64,000 bases of DNA from an uncultured Microbulbifer sp. (GTDB taxonomy: Bacteria; Pseudomonadota; Gammaproteobacteria; Pseudomonadales; Cellvibrionaceae), in assembly GCF_947498635.1 (NCBI RefSeq), contig NZ_CANMKV010000009.1, forward strand, positions 62,001-126,000, given 5' to 3'. Below, in pieces: positions 25,196 to 33,886 of this stretch. Numbering within the stretch: position 1 is the stretch's first letter; each line of letters starts with the position of its first letter. The translations under genes and the position numbers were made by a program. The notes under the pieces are model-generated. The model was given only the letters and a program-made list of their open reading frames with translations. It was not told the DNA's origin and ran no database searches.

Positions 25196-26908
25196 TTATC
25201 GCAGGAAGTTGTCTTTCAGTAAATCGATTACTTCATCTGCGCGCCCGTTGAGTATGGCTTTGAGCCCAAATAGTGCCGTAGAGGAGACCTGTTGCGCGGT
25301 TACTTCGGGGGGCATGACCAGTTCCAGCCGATTGACGGTAACGTCCAACAGAGCCGGTCCCTCAGCCTCGAGCCAGCGTTTCATGGCGCTTTCGAGGTCC
25401 CCGGCTTTCTCAACCTGCTCTCCTTGAATACCAATCAGTTCCGCCAAACGGCCGAAGTCGGGGTTCTTCAGCCCAGTGTAGCTATCCAACAATCCCTCGA
25501 TACGCTGCTCCATTTCCACGAAGCCAAGGGAATGGTTGTTGAATACCAGCAGCTTTAGGGGGATTTTTTCTTGAACCAGGGTCAGCAAATCGCCCATTAA
25601 CATGGTCATGCCGCCGTCGCCACACATGGCGATTGTTTGACGCCCCGGATTGGCCTTGGCCATACCCAGGCCCTGTGGGTAGGCATTGGCCATGGTGCCG
25701 TGGGACAAACTGGTGAGAAAGGAGCGTTTGCCATTGGCGCGTAAGTGACGCAGCAGCCATACCATGGGCGACCCCCCATCGGCAGTGAAAACGGCTTCTT
25801 CGCTCGCCAGCTTGTCCAGGGTTTGGGCGACAAATTGGGGGTGAATCAATTTGGGGTCGGGTTCGTGGCCGCGCTCCTGCAATTGCTCCAGGTCTTTTTG
25901 ATAGCGTTCGAGCAGATCCTCCAGGAATTTTTTATCGCTCCGCTCTTTTAGTTTCGGCATCAGTGCTTCTACGGTCGCACCCACATCCCCCACTAGGCCC
26001 ATGTGGATCGGGGTGCGGCGCCCCAGGTGAGAGGCTTGGATATCTACTTGGATAATGGTCGCTTTTTCCGGGTAAAACTGGGTATATGCGAAATCGTTGC
26101 CCAGACACAGCAGCAGGTCACAGGTCTGGATGGCACGATAACCGGCGGGATTGCCGAGAATGCCGTTCATACCCACATTGCAGGGGTTGTCGTACTCCAG
26201 AAACTCTTTGGAGCGCGTGGTATGAACGATTGGGGCGGCCAAGTGCTGGCCCAGTTTTACTACCGCATCGTGGGCAAATCGGCAGCCGATACCGCCGTAA
26301 ATAACAATATTTTTTGCCTGGTTCAGTTTGTCCGCCAGTGTGTCGAGCTCTCCGTCCGCTGGGCGCGTCAACCATTTAGGGCGGTGCACCGACCAAGGAA
26401 GGGAATCTTTGATCTTGGTTTTGAAAATGTCACCGCTGATCTCTACAACCGCAACGCCGCGTTGGTTGAGCGCTGCCTGGGCCGCCAGGCTAATAATACG
26501 GCGAGCCTGTTCCGGGTCGGAAAGGGTTTCGCAGTACACTGAGCACTGCTCATAGAGCTTGATTTGATCGACATCCTGCGGAAAACCCAACCCCTGTTCC
26601 GCGCGGTCGATACGGGAGGCAATCAACAACACCGGTGCGCCATTGCGATGACTCTCGAAGATACCATTGAGAAAATGCAGACTACCGGGACCGGCGGTAC
26701 CAGCACAGACACTCAGCTCACCGCTCAGATAGGACTCACCACCGGCGGCGAGGGCGCCCACCTCCTCGTGGCGTACGTGTACCCACTCCAGCTTGGACTG
26801 GCGCACGGCAGAGGTGAAATGGTTGATGGTATCGCCGACGATGCCGTAGCAGCGCTTTGCGCCGGCCTTGACCAGGGTATCGACAATAATCTCCGAAACG
26901 GTCTCCAT
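25196..26908 (-). CDS. poxB: Pyruvate:quinone oxidoreductase PoxB-like (thiamine diphosphate enzyme)
   Basis: A 570-residue ThDP-dependent enzyme (PoxB has 572). The N-terminal PYR domain carries the cofactor-activating Glu in HVRHEEVGALAAGGE. A central FAD/nucleotide domain follows (KNIVIYGGIGCRF). The C-terminal PP domain holds the ThDP motif GDGGMTMLMGDLLTL...FNN. PoxB oxidises pyruvate to acetate and CO2, passing electrons to ubiquinone at the membrane. The last residues (LKDNFLR) resemble the membrane-binding C-terminal helix only loosely, so another ThDP oxidase is possible. ATG 26908 follows GGAGAG with 4-nt spacing; the in-frame TTG four codons earlier overlaps this site and is rejected. 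It lies 26 bp behind the FMN oxidoreductase gene, in one operon. Confidence 0.85.
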   Translation of the reverse strand: METVSEIIVDTLVKAGAKRCYGIVGDTINHFTSAVRQSKLEWVHVRHEEVGALAAGGESYLSGELSVCAGTAGPGSLHFLNGIFESHRNGAPVLLIASRIDRAEQGLGFPQDVDQIKLYEQCSVYCETLSDPEQARRIISLAAQAALNQRGVAVVEISGDIFKTKIKDSLPWSVHRPKWLTRPADGELDTLADKLNQAKNIVIYGGIGCRFAHDAVVKLGQHLAAPIVHTTRSKEFLEYDNPCNVGMNGILGNPAGYRAIQTCDLLLCLGNDFAYTQFYPEKATIIQVDIQASHLGRRTPIHMGLVGDVGATVEALMPKLKERSDKKFLEDLLERYQKDLEQLQERGHEPDPKLIHPQFVAQTLDKLASEEAVFTADGGSPMVWLLRHLRANGKRSFLTSLSHGTMANAYPQGLGMAKANPGRQTIAMCGDGGMTMLMGDLLTLVQEKIPLKLLVFNNHSLGFVEMEQRIEGLLDSYTGLKNPDFGRLAELIGIQGEQVEKAGDLESAMKRWLEAEGPALLDVTVNRLELVMPPEVTAQQVSSTALFGLKAILNGRADEVIDLLKDNFLR

Positions 26909-26934
26909 GGAACTCTCCAAAATTAGGCGGGTGT

Positions 26935-28608
26935 CTACAAACGACGCAAGGCGGTGTGGTCGTCATGGGCCAGTTTTACGGCGGGCAGGAATGAGTTGGC
27001 CTGCGCGGCGCGCCACCAGTGCCCATAGGACGTCTCCTTGGGCGCATCTATCAGGGCTTTCTCTTCAAGAAAATGCCAGATGCGATCGATCGGGTAAGAC
27101 TCGGTGCCGTTGATACGGTGGTAAAGATGGTAGGGCTGTAAATCCCGCGGCTCGGTTAAACCGGCGGCAGCGATAATATCCCCCAGGGCCTCCAGGGTTT
27201 TTGCCTGGAATGCTGCGGCGCGCTGACTCTGAACATCCACGACCAGCCCGCGCTGGCGCTGGGGGTCCTGAGTGGTCACGCCAGTGGGGCAGGTGTCGGT
27301 ATGACAGCGTCGTGACTGGATACAGCCGATAGAAAACATAAAGGGGCGGGCGGCGTTGCACCAGTCGGCCCCAATCGCCAGGCAGGCGGCCAATTCTGAG
27401 GCCGAGTAGATTTTGCCGCTGGCGGCCAGGCGCACTTTATCTCGCAACCCGGTGCCCACCAGGGCATTGCGCACCACGATTAACCCCGGTAAAAGCGGCA
27501 TACCCACATGGTTGGACAGCTCCAAAGGGGCTGCGCCGGTGCCCCCTTCCGCGCCATCTACAACGATAAAGTCGAGATACTTCTCGGTTTCGAGCATCGC
27601 TTTCATAATGGCCAGGACCTCAAAAACCTGGCCCACACACAGCTTGATACCTACCGGTTTCCCGCCGGAGAGGGTGCGCATTTGATCGGCGAACTCGAGC
27701 ATTTCAATGGGCGTTGAAAACATTGAATGGGCGCGCGGAGAGACGCAGTCCACCCCCGGTTGCACCTTGCGGGTTGAGGCGATTTCCTGGGTGACTTTTG
27801 CTCCGGGTAATACACCGCCATGGCCGGGTTTGGCGCCCTGGCTCAGCTTAATCTCCGTCATTTTTACCTGGTCATCGCAGGCTTCGCGAAAAAGGTCGGG
27901 ATCAAAACTGCCGTCCTCCCGGCGGGTCCCGAAGTAGCCACTCCCCAATTCCCACACCAGATCACCGCCGTGCTTGCGGTGGTAAGGGCTGATGCCGCCC
28001 TCTCCGGTATCGTGATAGAAGCCCCCAATCGCGGCGCCTTTGTTCAGAGCTTCGATCGCTGCGGCGGAAAGGGCGCCAAAACTCATGGCGGAAATATTTA
28101 ATAGTGTGGCCGAATAAGGTTGGGCACAGCGGCCGGAACCCACTTCGATACGGGATTTTACATCGGCATTCTTGGCGGGATTAATGGAGTGTGTGAGCCA
28201 CATATACTCCTGGCTCTGCACATCCAGCTCGGTGCCAAACGGGTGCATATCCGGATAGCCCTCGGCACGAGCATACACAAGCCGCCGAGCCTCATAGCTA
28301 AACGGCTTGCCCTCTTCGTCTCCCTCCACCATATAGGCGCGAAAATAGGGGCGAAGATTCATAAATATCCAGCGAATGCGCCCGGCCACGGGAAAATTGC
28401 GCGTCAGGCTCCAGCGGGGTTGGAGCATGTCATAAATTCCCAGTAGTACGAGATACAAGCTGAGGAGAAGTGCGATTACCCACCAGGCATCGACTGCGAT
28501 GGTGAGTATTAGAAATATCGGAGTGAGAACTAGGGCGGTCACCGGAATGATCGCGCGTTTGATGCCGTTTCTACTGGCGTAGGCGCGCCAGGCCGTGGAG
28601 ATGATCAT
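26935..28608 (-). CDS. FMN-binding glutamate synthase-like protein
   Basis: A 557-residue protein with two N-terminal membrane helices (residues 20-60) followed by a GltB-type TIM-barrel FMN domain: NISAMSFGALSAAAIEAL, GGFYHDTGEGGISPYHRKHG, SQGAKPGHGGVLPGAKV, FIVVDGAEGGTGAAPLELS and the Cys-rich IGCIQSRRCHTDTCPTGV. It matches the stand-alone synthase domain of glutamate synthase without the glutaminase domain. Such proteins are widespread, but their physiological substrate is unclear. It is first in a leftward operon with poxB, suggesting a shared role in electron transfer or stationary-phase metabolism. Confidence 0.85.
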   Translation of the reverse strand: MIISTAWRAYASRNGIKRAIIPVTALVLTPIFLILTIAVDAWWVIALLLSLYLVLLGIYDMLQPRWSLTRNFPVAGRIRWIFMNLRPYFRAYMVEGDEEGKPFSYEARRLVYARAEGYPDMHPFGTELDVQSQEYMWLTHSINPAKNADVKSRIEVGSGRCAQPYSATLLNISAMSFGALSAAAIEALNKGAAIGGFYHDTGEGGISPYHRKHGGDLVWELGSGYFGTRREDGSFDPDLFREACDDQVKMTEIKLSQGAKPGHGGVLPGAKVTQEIASTRKVQPGVDCVSPRAHSMFSTPIEMLEFADQMRTLSGGKPVGIKLCVGQVFEVLAIMKAMLETEKYLDFIVVDGAEGGTGAAPLELSNHVGMPLLPGLIVVRNALVGTGLRDKVRLAASGKIYSASELAACLAIGADWCNAARPFMFSIGCIQSRRCHTDTCPTGVTTQDPQRQRGLVVDVQSQRAAAFQAKTLEALGDIIAAAGLTEPRDLQPYHLYHRINGTESYPIDRIWHFLEEKALIDAPKETSYGHWWRAAQANSFLPAVKLAHDDHTALRRL

Positions 28609-28759
28609 AGTGAGCTCATTACATGGAGTTCCGATAATGAACCTAGATCATCGAGCGCGCCTTTGCTGCTATCGCTCCTCGATCTGCCGCAAAACAGGCC
28701 TCTCCAGGTTTGAATCTTGTTAAATCTTTCCTTATGGGCATGTAAATTATGCTCTCGGG

Positions 28760-29427
28760 TTGTTTACCCGTGATAAGTGCAGTTCGCTGTTTATTTCTGA
28801 ACACGGTAGGACTGTAATACTCGGTGAGCGTTACCTGGCAAAATACTGGCAGAAAAAAGATGGATTGGGCGTTCATTGGAGAGAATCATGCTTTCGCTGT
28901 CGCAACACAAGGGGGTCTACTCGGTGGATTTATGCAGAGATCAAGTTGGATATATTTGATGTCTATGGCATGACCGATGCTCGGATAAAACAATTTTTTG
29001 ACTCAATAGAGTAATGCGCCAATTGTGCTGGCGTTGGACCAACTACTGGAGTTCAGTCTGGGCGTGGATAAATACAGTTTCTTGGCCAAATGCCGACATA
29101 TTATTACCGATGGAATCCGCTTGTCACTGGGGGAAAGCAAGCACGGGCAGGTGTTGGGTCCCATGTTCTTCAGGAAAATCTGCCCCTGATTGGTGAGGAA
29201 ACTTGAGCGGAAAAATTACAGTGCCTATATAGGGAAATACTGTTTGTCGTACGAAGGGCATACGCTGCAGATTCAACTGGCTCCATGGGAGCATCGGCAT
29301 AATTTTCCACCCCCTTGCACCTACGGGTTGATTTCCTGAATACGGAGGTACAGCACGAGGGGTTGCAGGCGATCTATAACGATGCGTCCTCGGGGTGGAT
29401 CGTCATAAACGAAAGAAGACAAATACG
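28760..29427 (+). pseudogene. 5' part of a decayed condensation-domain acyltransferase gene
   Basis: Scattered frames match the intact condensation-domain protein at 35588-36892. ESCFRCRNTRGSTRWIYAEI and KLDIFDVYGMTDARIKQFF match its residues about 58-98. FSLGVDKYSFLAKCRHIITDG matches the active-site region, with RHIITDG for HHIITDG. VLGPMFF and NWLHGSIG match later parts, and LNTEVQHEGLQAIYNDASSGW then VINERRQIR match the region before its C-terminus. Several frameshifts, stops (e.g. at 29012) and an internal deletion of about 130 codons after the active site make it a clear pseudogene. It is broken at 29427 by the 3-kb element and resumes at 32461. Confidence 0.8.
29420..29427 (+). repeat. 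Target-site duplication, left copy
   Basis: CAAATACG is repeated exactly at 32461-32468. In the intact paralogue the equivalent codons (Lys-Ile-Arg) are continuous, so both copies sit at the same gene position. Confidence 0.85.
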
Positions 29428-29455
29428 GGTGCTTGACTGTTTGGGGGGCAATTAA
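29428..29455 (+). repeat. Left terminal inverted repeat of the cargo element
   Basis: It starts GGTGCTTGACTGTTTGGGGG and pairs with the reverse complement of 32433-32460 at 22 of 28 positions, including 14 of the first 15. Confidence 0.85.
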
Positions 29456-29501
29456 TCGGAAGATATTAACTAACATGTTGTTTTTATTGTGGTTTTGTCC
29501 C

Positions 29502-30119
29502 TACCGCGTGCAACTGCGCCTCTACGATAGCGGCGACGCACTGGATAACCGCACCCTCGCGGATCTGCTCAACCGCCAGAATAGGGCGCTGATTGGCAAT
29601 GAAATTGTCAGTTTTGGCGAGGCCGAAGAAGTCAGCCCCAGCGTGTGGGAATTGGGTTATTTCCTACGTGGGCGCCTCGGCACTACGTCAGCCAACCACC
29701 CAGCCGGCACGCGCTTTGTATTGCTGGAACGCAACACGCTCAATTACATTCCCACCGAGCGCTACAACCTCGGCCAGTCGCTCACCTTCCGCGCCACCAG
29801 TATTGGCAGCGATAAAGAGACCCTCACCAGCTGCTCTTTTACAGGCGCCAGCCATACCGAATCCGCACCGGCCAATCTCAGCGCGCACCGTACAAATGGC
29901 CAGCTGGTAATTCAATGGCTCGGAGTAGGGCGCCTCGGCGGCCGCGCCGCCTACGATCAAAGCCAGTTTTTTAGCGGCTACCGGGTAACGGTCAACAGCC
30001 AAAGCACGGACACCACCGCAACCACACTCAACCTCGCAGATCCAGGCACCGCGACGATCACCGTCAGTCAGCTAAACAGCATCACCGGCCCAGGCCCGGC
30101 CGCACAGATCAGCGTATAA
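29502..30119 (+). pseudogene. 3' end of a phage/GTA tail-tip protein gene (5' truncated)
   Basis: The frame from Tyr 29502 encodes about 205 residues with the C-terminal pattern of GTA-like or lambdoid tail-hub proteins: RQNRALIGNEIVSFGEAEEV, then WELGYFLRGRLGTTSANHPA and GTRFVLLERN, ending in a fibronectin-like domain (VIQWLGVGR...GYRVTVNSQS). The sequence before it (WGAINRKILTNMLF) is unrelated and begins inside the terminal repeat, so the large N-terminal part is missing. It lies 16 bp before the DUF2793 gene, the normal order in tail modules, implying capture of a phage segment. Confidence 0.7.
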
Positions 30120-30135
30120 GCAGGAAACAAACACC

Positions 30136-30576
30136 ATGAGCAACACACCGAACAACGGCATTCCCTACGCACAAGAGGGCACCCTAGACCCCGCCGCCAG
30201 CCTCAACCAGGCCCTGGATACAGTAGACGCGCTGCTACAGCTGGAAGTGCAAGCCATACAGAACGATCCTCCAGCCTCCGCCAACGACGGTGACCGCTGC
30301 CTGGTTGCTACAGGCACCGGCACCTGGGCTGGCAAAGACGGCCAGCTGGCCCGCTATGTGGCAGACCCCGGCTACTGGCAATTTTTCCCGGCAAAAGTGG
30401 CCCTGATTAAAGCGGACGGCCTGCTGTATATCAACGGTAGTAGCGGCTGGCAGGTGGCCAACCGTCCGGCGGCACTGCCGCAGATTACTGGCGACACAAG
30501 CAGTGATCTGGCTGGGGTGGTCACGCAGATGTTAAGCGTGTTGAATGAGGTTTATTGGGATAACCAAGTGAGTTAA
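30136..30576 (+). CDS. DUF2793 phage tail-associated protein
   Basis: A 146-residue protein with the DUF2793 pattern: NNGIPYAQEG, QALDTVDALLQLEVQAI, DPPASANDGDRCLVATGTG, WQFFPAKVALIKADGLLYIN and GSSGWQ. Such proteins follow the tail-hub gene in GTA-like prophages and are thought to be part of the tail tip or fibre. There is a good ATG after GCAGGAAACAAACACC. The gene is intact, but its partner is truncated and no other phage structural gene is present, so it is probably a passenger with no present role. Confidence 0.75.
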   Translation: MSNTPNNGIPYAQEGTLDPAASLNQALDTVDALLQLEVQAIQNDPPASANDGDRCLVATGTGTWAGKDGQLARYVADPGYWQFFPAKVALIKADGLLYINGSSGWQVANRPAALPQITGDTSSDLAGVVTQMLSVLNEVYWDNQVS

Positions 30577-31083
30577 GGGCCCAAGCTGTAATGTCTGAAA
30601 CCGTTGTACTGAATGATTTTCGCTGTCGTAACTGCCGCAGAACAATTGGCATTTGAGACCGCTTCTCGCGCGGTTTCCATGACACCAATCGATAGTTGCG
30701 TGGTCACGATATCACCTATGGCACCGGGCACGATGGTGGCGATCGAATACTCGCCGTCTATGATTAAAGCATCGCAGAGGGTGACCTTCACCATGGGTAC
30801 GGACGCCCACTTCGACATTAGGATCGAGTTCATTTAGGCGCAGCGCAGCTAGCGTTCGAGTCGGATGACGTAAAACGGCAAAGAAATCAACCCGAGCCAG
30901 TACCGGTACGTTTGCCTGATGGGGCGGACGGACAATAAGCTTTAAGCGCTCAACTGGGTGGTTGGGTATTCGATGGGCTGCGTTATGGCCAACCTAATTC
31001 TAACGGCTGTCGCTCACTCCAAGTTAAAACTCCAAATTTTAATCCTTTAGCAATTGACGTTGAGTGGAGTTCATTAGCTTTTA
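30577..31083. other. Spacer inside the cargo element, upstream of nhaA
   Basis: 507 bp. Two overlapping frames on opposite strands (plus 30613-30837, minus 30573-30833) are open, but neither resembles a known family and one must be a shadow of the other. No transposase motif is visible. The last 100 bp are A+T-rich and probably hold the nhaA promoter. Confidence 0.35.
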
Positions 31084-32418
31084 ATGATTAAAGATCAAAA
31101 AGAAAATCCAGAAACCACTCGATTGCCAAAGGAGCTGGTTGATCGGCTGAAGAGACCCTTTGTACGATTCTTGCACATTGCGTCAGCCGGAGGGGCTGTT
31201 CTCCTATTGTTCACTGTTGCCGCTCTCGTTTTGTCCAACTCACCTTGGGCCGACTCGTTCGAACATGTCTGGGAGACACCCATAGGTTTCCGGGTTAGCT
31301 CGTTAGAGTTTGCACGCTCACTGCGAGAGTGGATTAATGATGGCCTGATGACGCTGTTTTTCTTTCTTGTCGCATTGGAACTCAAGCGCGAGCTGGTTCT
31401 CGGAGAGTTAAACAACCCTCGTATGGCTGCTCTATCAATATCAGCCGCCTTGGGCGGTATGATCGCCCCCGCTTTGATATATCTTGCGCTGCAATCAGGT
31501 CAACCCGGCCAAAATGGGTGGGGCACTGTCATGGCAACTGACACGGCGTTTGTTATCGGTTGCCTAGCTCTGCTTGGCTCGCGCATACCGCAAAGCTTAC
31601 GCGTCTTTATGCTGTCTTTAGCGATCGTTGACGATATCGGTGCCATTCTTGTCGTAGCCATCGGTTACAGCGGCAACATTGTCTGGGGTGCTTTGGCGCT
31701 GGCTGCACTTGGCTTAGTAGTTTTACGTGCCTTGGCAATACTCGGATTTCGCGGTTTTCCGCTCTATTTCCTGGTGGGCGGGCTCATCTGGCTTGCCGTG
31801 GATGCGTCCGGCATCCACGCCACCATCACTGGCGTGATACTTGGGTTGATGACTCCTGCGCGCCGATGGGTCAGCGACAATCGATTGTACGAGATACTGG
31901 ATCAGGTGATTGCGCATCCAGGCGTTCACGAAAGCAGTGCAGACACTAAAGATCGAGAGACATTGCAGATAGCCGAGGTTGCCGTACGTGAAACGCTGTC
32001 TCCACTAGAGCGCCTGGAGATATGGCTACATCCATGGGTGGGTTTTGCCATCATGCCGCTCTTCGCATTTGCCAACGCCGGGTTGCCGCTGACTTTTAAC
32101 GGCCTTGGTAATTCGGTCACAGTGGCCATTTTCTTAGGTTTCGTACTTGGTAAGCCTGTTGGTATTCTGTTGTTTAGTTGGCTGGCTATACGCTCGCACA
32201 TTGCGATTCGTCCACCAGAACTCAGCTGGCGGTTGCTAATAGGCGGCAGCTTGCTCGCCGGAATCGGCTTCACCATGGCGCTCTTCATAGCGAATATGGC
32301 TTTCGGTAAGAGTCTAATTGACAGCGCTAAGTTGGGAATCGTCCTCGCATCCGTTTTTTCCGCAGTGGCGGGTCTCACACTGTTGATGTGGCTGCCTGCG
32401 CGTGGGAAAACGCCTTAG
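31084..32418 (+). CDS. nhaA: Na+/H+ antiporter NhaA
   Basis: A 444-residue inner-membrane antiporter of about 12 helices (E. coli NhaA has 388). Key segments are present: LMTLFFFLVALELKRELVLG, VMATDTAFVIGCLALLGSR, the ion-site pair in SLAIVDDIGAILVVAIGYSG (two adjacent Asp), and the GFTMALFIANMAFG motif in a late helix. It exports Na+ (or Li+) for protons, supporting pH and salt tolerance. A cytoplasmic insert around residues 260-305 (VIAHPGVHESSADTKDRET) is longer than in E. coli. It is the only intact gene of clear cellular function within the inserted element, ending 15 bp before the right terminal repeat, so it looks like cargo. Confidence 0.95.
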   Translation: MIKDQKENPETTRLPKELVDRLKRPFVRFLHIASAGGAVLLLFTVAALVLSNSPWADSFEHVWETPIGFRVSSLEFARSLREWINDGLMTLFFFLVALELKRELVLGELNNPRMAALSISAALGGMIAPALIYLALQSGQPGQNGWGTVMATDTAFVIGCLALLGSRIPQSLRVFMLSLAIVDDIGAILVVAIGYSGNIVWGALALAALGLVVLRALAILGFRGFPLYFLVGGLIWLAVDASGIHATITGVILGLMTPARRWVSDNRLYEILDQVIAHPGVHESSADTKDRETLQIAEVAVRETLSPLERLEIWLHPWVGFAIMPLFAFANAGLPLTFNGLGNSVTVAIFLGFVLGKPVGILLFSWLAIRSHIAIRPPELSWRLLIGGSLLAGIGFTMALFIANMAFGKSLIDSAKLGIVLASVFSAVAGLTLLMWLPARGKTP

Positions 32419-32432
32419 GCATAGAGTCGCGG

Positions 32433-32460
32433 TTGATTTACCCAAAAACAGTCAATCACC
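32433..32460 (-). repeat. Right terminal inverted repeat of the cargo element
   Basis: Read on the minus strand from 32460 it starts GGTGATTGACTGTTTTTGGG, pairing with the left end at 29428. It is followed directly by the second copy of the 8-bp target duplication. Confidence 0.85.
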
Positions 32461-32468
32461 CAAATACG
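32461..32468 (+). repeat. Target-site duplication, right copy
   Basis: CAAATACG, identical to 29420-29427. The next bases continue the interrupted gene in frame (IRSINLPTGITPYG). Confidence 0.85.
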
Positions 32469-32630
32469 CTCGATCAATCTGCCCACCGGAATTACCCCTT
32501 ATGGCCTTTATTTGTCCATGGCGGCTTATGGTGGAATGCTTCACCGCAATTTTCTCTACAACGCTCTCGGCTTTAGCTGAGGTACCACGCAAAAACGTAG
32601 TGACCGCTGGCGCTGTATTTTAGTGAGGGG
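32461..32630 (+). pseudogene. 3' part of the decayed condensation-domain gene
   Basis: From the repeat onward the sequence encodes INLPTGITPYGLYLSMAAYG, then GMLHRNFLYNALGFS and a TGA. This matches LPTRLTPYGIYLSLAVFGGQ, then LRASFIYNVNCFS of the intact paralogue at 35588-36892. Beyond the stop, weaker nucleotide similarity continues to about 32630 (the region encoding NRWRMRL in the paralogue). It completes the gene whose 5' part ends at 29427. Confidence 0.8.
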
Positions 32631-32734
32631 GGTATTAGGGCGCGTTTCAAGCCGTTGGGCTGAATGACTTACTGTGCGCCCGTAATTGGCCGAACAGTTT
32701 GCCTGGGTAGGGCTGAACGTTCATCGTCTCTCAC

Positions 32735-33886
32735 CTAGCTGGCGATGGCCGGCATACGTTCGCGCGAGTGGGTCTCTATTGCGGTGACAACGGCATAGTC
32801 ATTCAGTTCAAGGAGGATTTCATCCAGACTGAGAAGTTGCCAGCAGGCTCTTGCTCCGGCCTTAATGGCTTTGTCGTGGAGAAACTTTCTTGCGAGGGCG
32901 GCAGTAGGCGCCGCCGCAATCCAGGGGCCATCACCATTCAACCCGAGCACTTGCCAGCAGCGTGTAGCGGTTTCCCCATGATCGTTTTCGCCCTCGGCAC
33001 GGACGATCATACCGCCATGGGGGGTGCCCCTAGGCCAGCGGTCAGTGATCTTGTGGCCCAGTTGGGCGAGACGCGCACTGGTTGCTGGTAAGTGAAGACG
33101 CGCCAGTTTGGCGCAGGCAGACAGGCCGACTTGCAGGGGGAGTGGCTCCAGACCTGTGGCAAAGCGGGCGCTGTGTAATTCCGGAAAGTGCTTTGGGCAG
33201 AGTTCAAGGTCGGGCACGTCAAAGTCGCATAGCCAGCGTTTGCCCACCGGGTGAGCCAGGGTGATGGGACGGAGATTATTTCCCGCGTGAGATTCCCGCC
33301 AGTAGCCGCGTTGCAACTGGGGGAAACCGTGACCGAGGGATTCAAAACCTGCGCGCACGGTAGCCAGGCCACGGTCGATGCGGTGTGCTGGCGCTATAGC
33401 AATGTCCACCGAATGGATCACGGGCAACTCCCGCTGGATTTCAGCGAGTGCGGCGGAGCTCAGGCCGGGCAGGCTGCTGGCACCGGAGACCATGGCGATT
33501 CCCGCTGCCTCTGCGGCCGGAGACAGGCGGTGGAAATCGCAGACAAAACGGCGTCCATCGGAGATGTCAATATAGGGAGTGCGGGATTCAATACAGGCTT
33601 TGGCAACCCGATAATCACTTTCGCTTTGAAAAGGCCCGGCGCAGTGGATTAAAAGATCCAGATGCAGCGCTTTGAGTTGCGCAGAGAGGTTGATGGCATC
33701 ACGCTCCAGGCGCAATCCCTCGGCGGGCTCACCAAGGTGTTCGGCACATTGGTCCGCCAAGGTCTTATTACGGCCGGCAATAATCAGCTGGATATTGGGT
33801 TCGGAACGCAACATATGCGCGATGCATGCCCCAAAGTTTCCGTAGCCGCCAAGTATCAATACGCGTTTGTTCAGGTTGTTAATCAC
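32735..33886 (-). CDS. Saccharopine dehydrogenase-like NADP-binding oxidoreductase
   Basis: A 383-residue protein with an N-terminal Rossmann fold: RVLILGGYGNFGACIAHML (GxGxxG variant GGYGNFG), LIIAGRNKTLADQCAEHLG, LLIHCAGPFQSESDYRVAKA and YIDISDGRRFVCDF. The pattern is that of the Sacchrp_dh_NADP family, not true lysine-pathway saccharopine dehydrogenase. The reaction is unknown; related proteins include trans-acting enoyl reductases of lipid metabolism. It is divergent from the sulfolipid operon and separated from it by a 397-bp control region, so a lipid role is plausible but inferred from position alone. Confidence 0.75.
   Translation of the reverse strand: MINNLNKRVLILGGYGNFGACIAHMLRSEPNIQLIIAGRNKTLADQCAEHLGEPAEGLRLERDAINLSAQLKALHLDLLIHCAGPFQSESDYRVAKACIESRTPYIDISDGRRFVCDFHRLSPAAEAAGIAMVSGASSLPGLSSAALAEIQRELPVIHSVDIAIAPAHRIDRGLATVRAGFESLGHGFPQLQRGYWRESHAGNNLRPITLAHPVGKRWLCDFDVPDLELCPKHFPELHSARFATGLEPLPLQVGLSACAKLARLHLPATSARLAQLGHKITDRWPRGTPHGGMIVRAEGENDHGETATRCWQVLGLNGDGPWIAAAPTAALARKFLHDKAIKAGARACWQLLSLDEILLELNDYAVVTAIETHSRERMPAIAS

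Larger units (their letters stand above)
29428..32460 (+). mobile_element. Non-autonomous cargo transposon carrying nhaA
   Basis: A 3,033-bp segment bounded by imperfect 28-bp terminal inverted repeats (22 of 28 match; the left end begins GGTGCTTGACTGTTT, the right end GGTGATTGACTGTTT). It is flanked by exact 8-bp direct repeats. It interrupts a recognisable gene exactly where the paralogue is continuous. Inside are a truncated phage-tail gene, a DUF2793 phage gene and an intact nhaA; no transposase frame was found. The 8-bp duplication and GG-starting ends are compatible with ISL3-like or other GG-ended families, but the mobilising transposase is unknown. Confidence 0.8.

Noticed and set aside
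28643-28876. 77-codon minus-strand frame upstream of the FMN oxidoreductase
   Set aside because: It overlaps the decayed condensation-domain gene and has no family features.
30573-30837. Opposing 86- and 74-codon frames in the cargo element
   Set aside because: At most one can be real; neither has a recognisable motif or clear ribosome binding site, so no gene is called.
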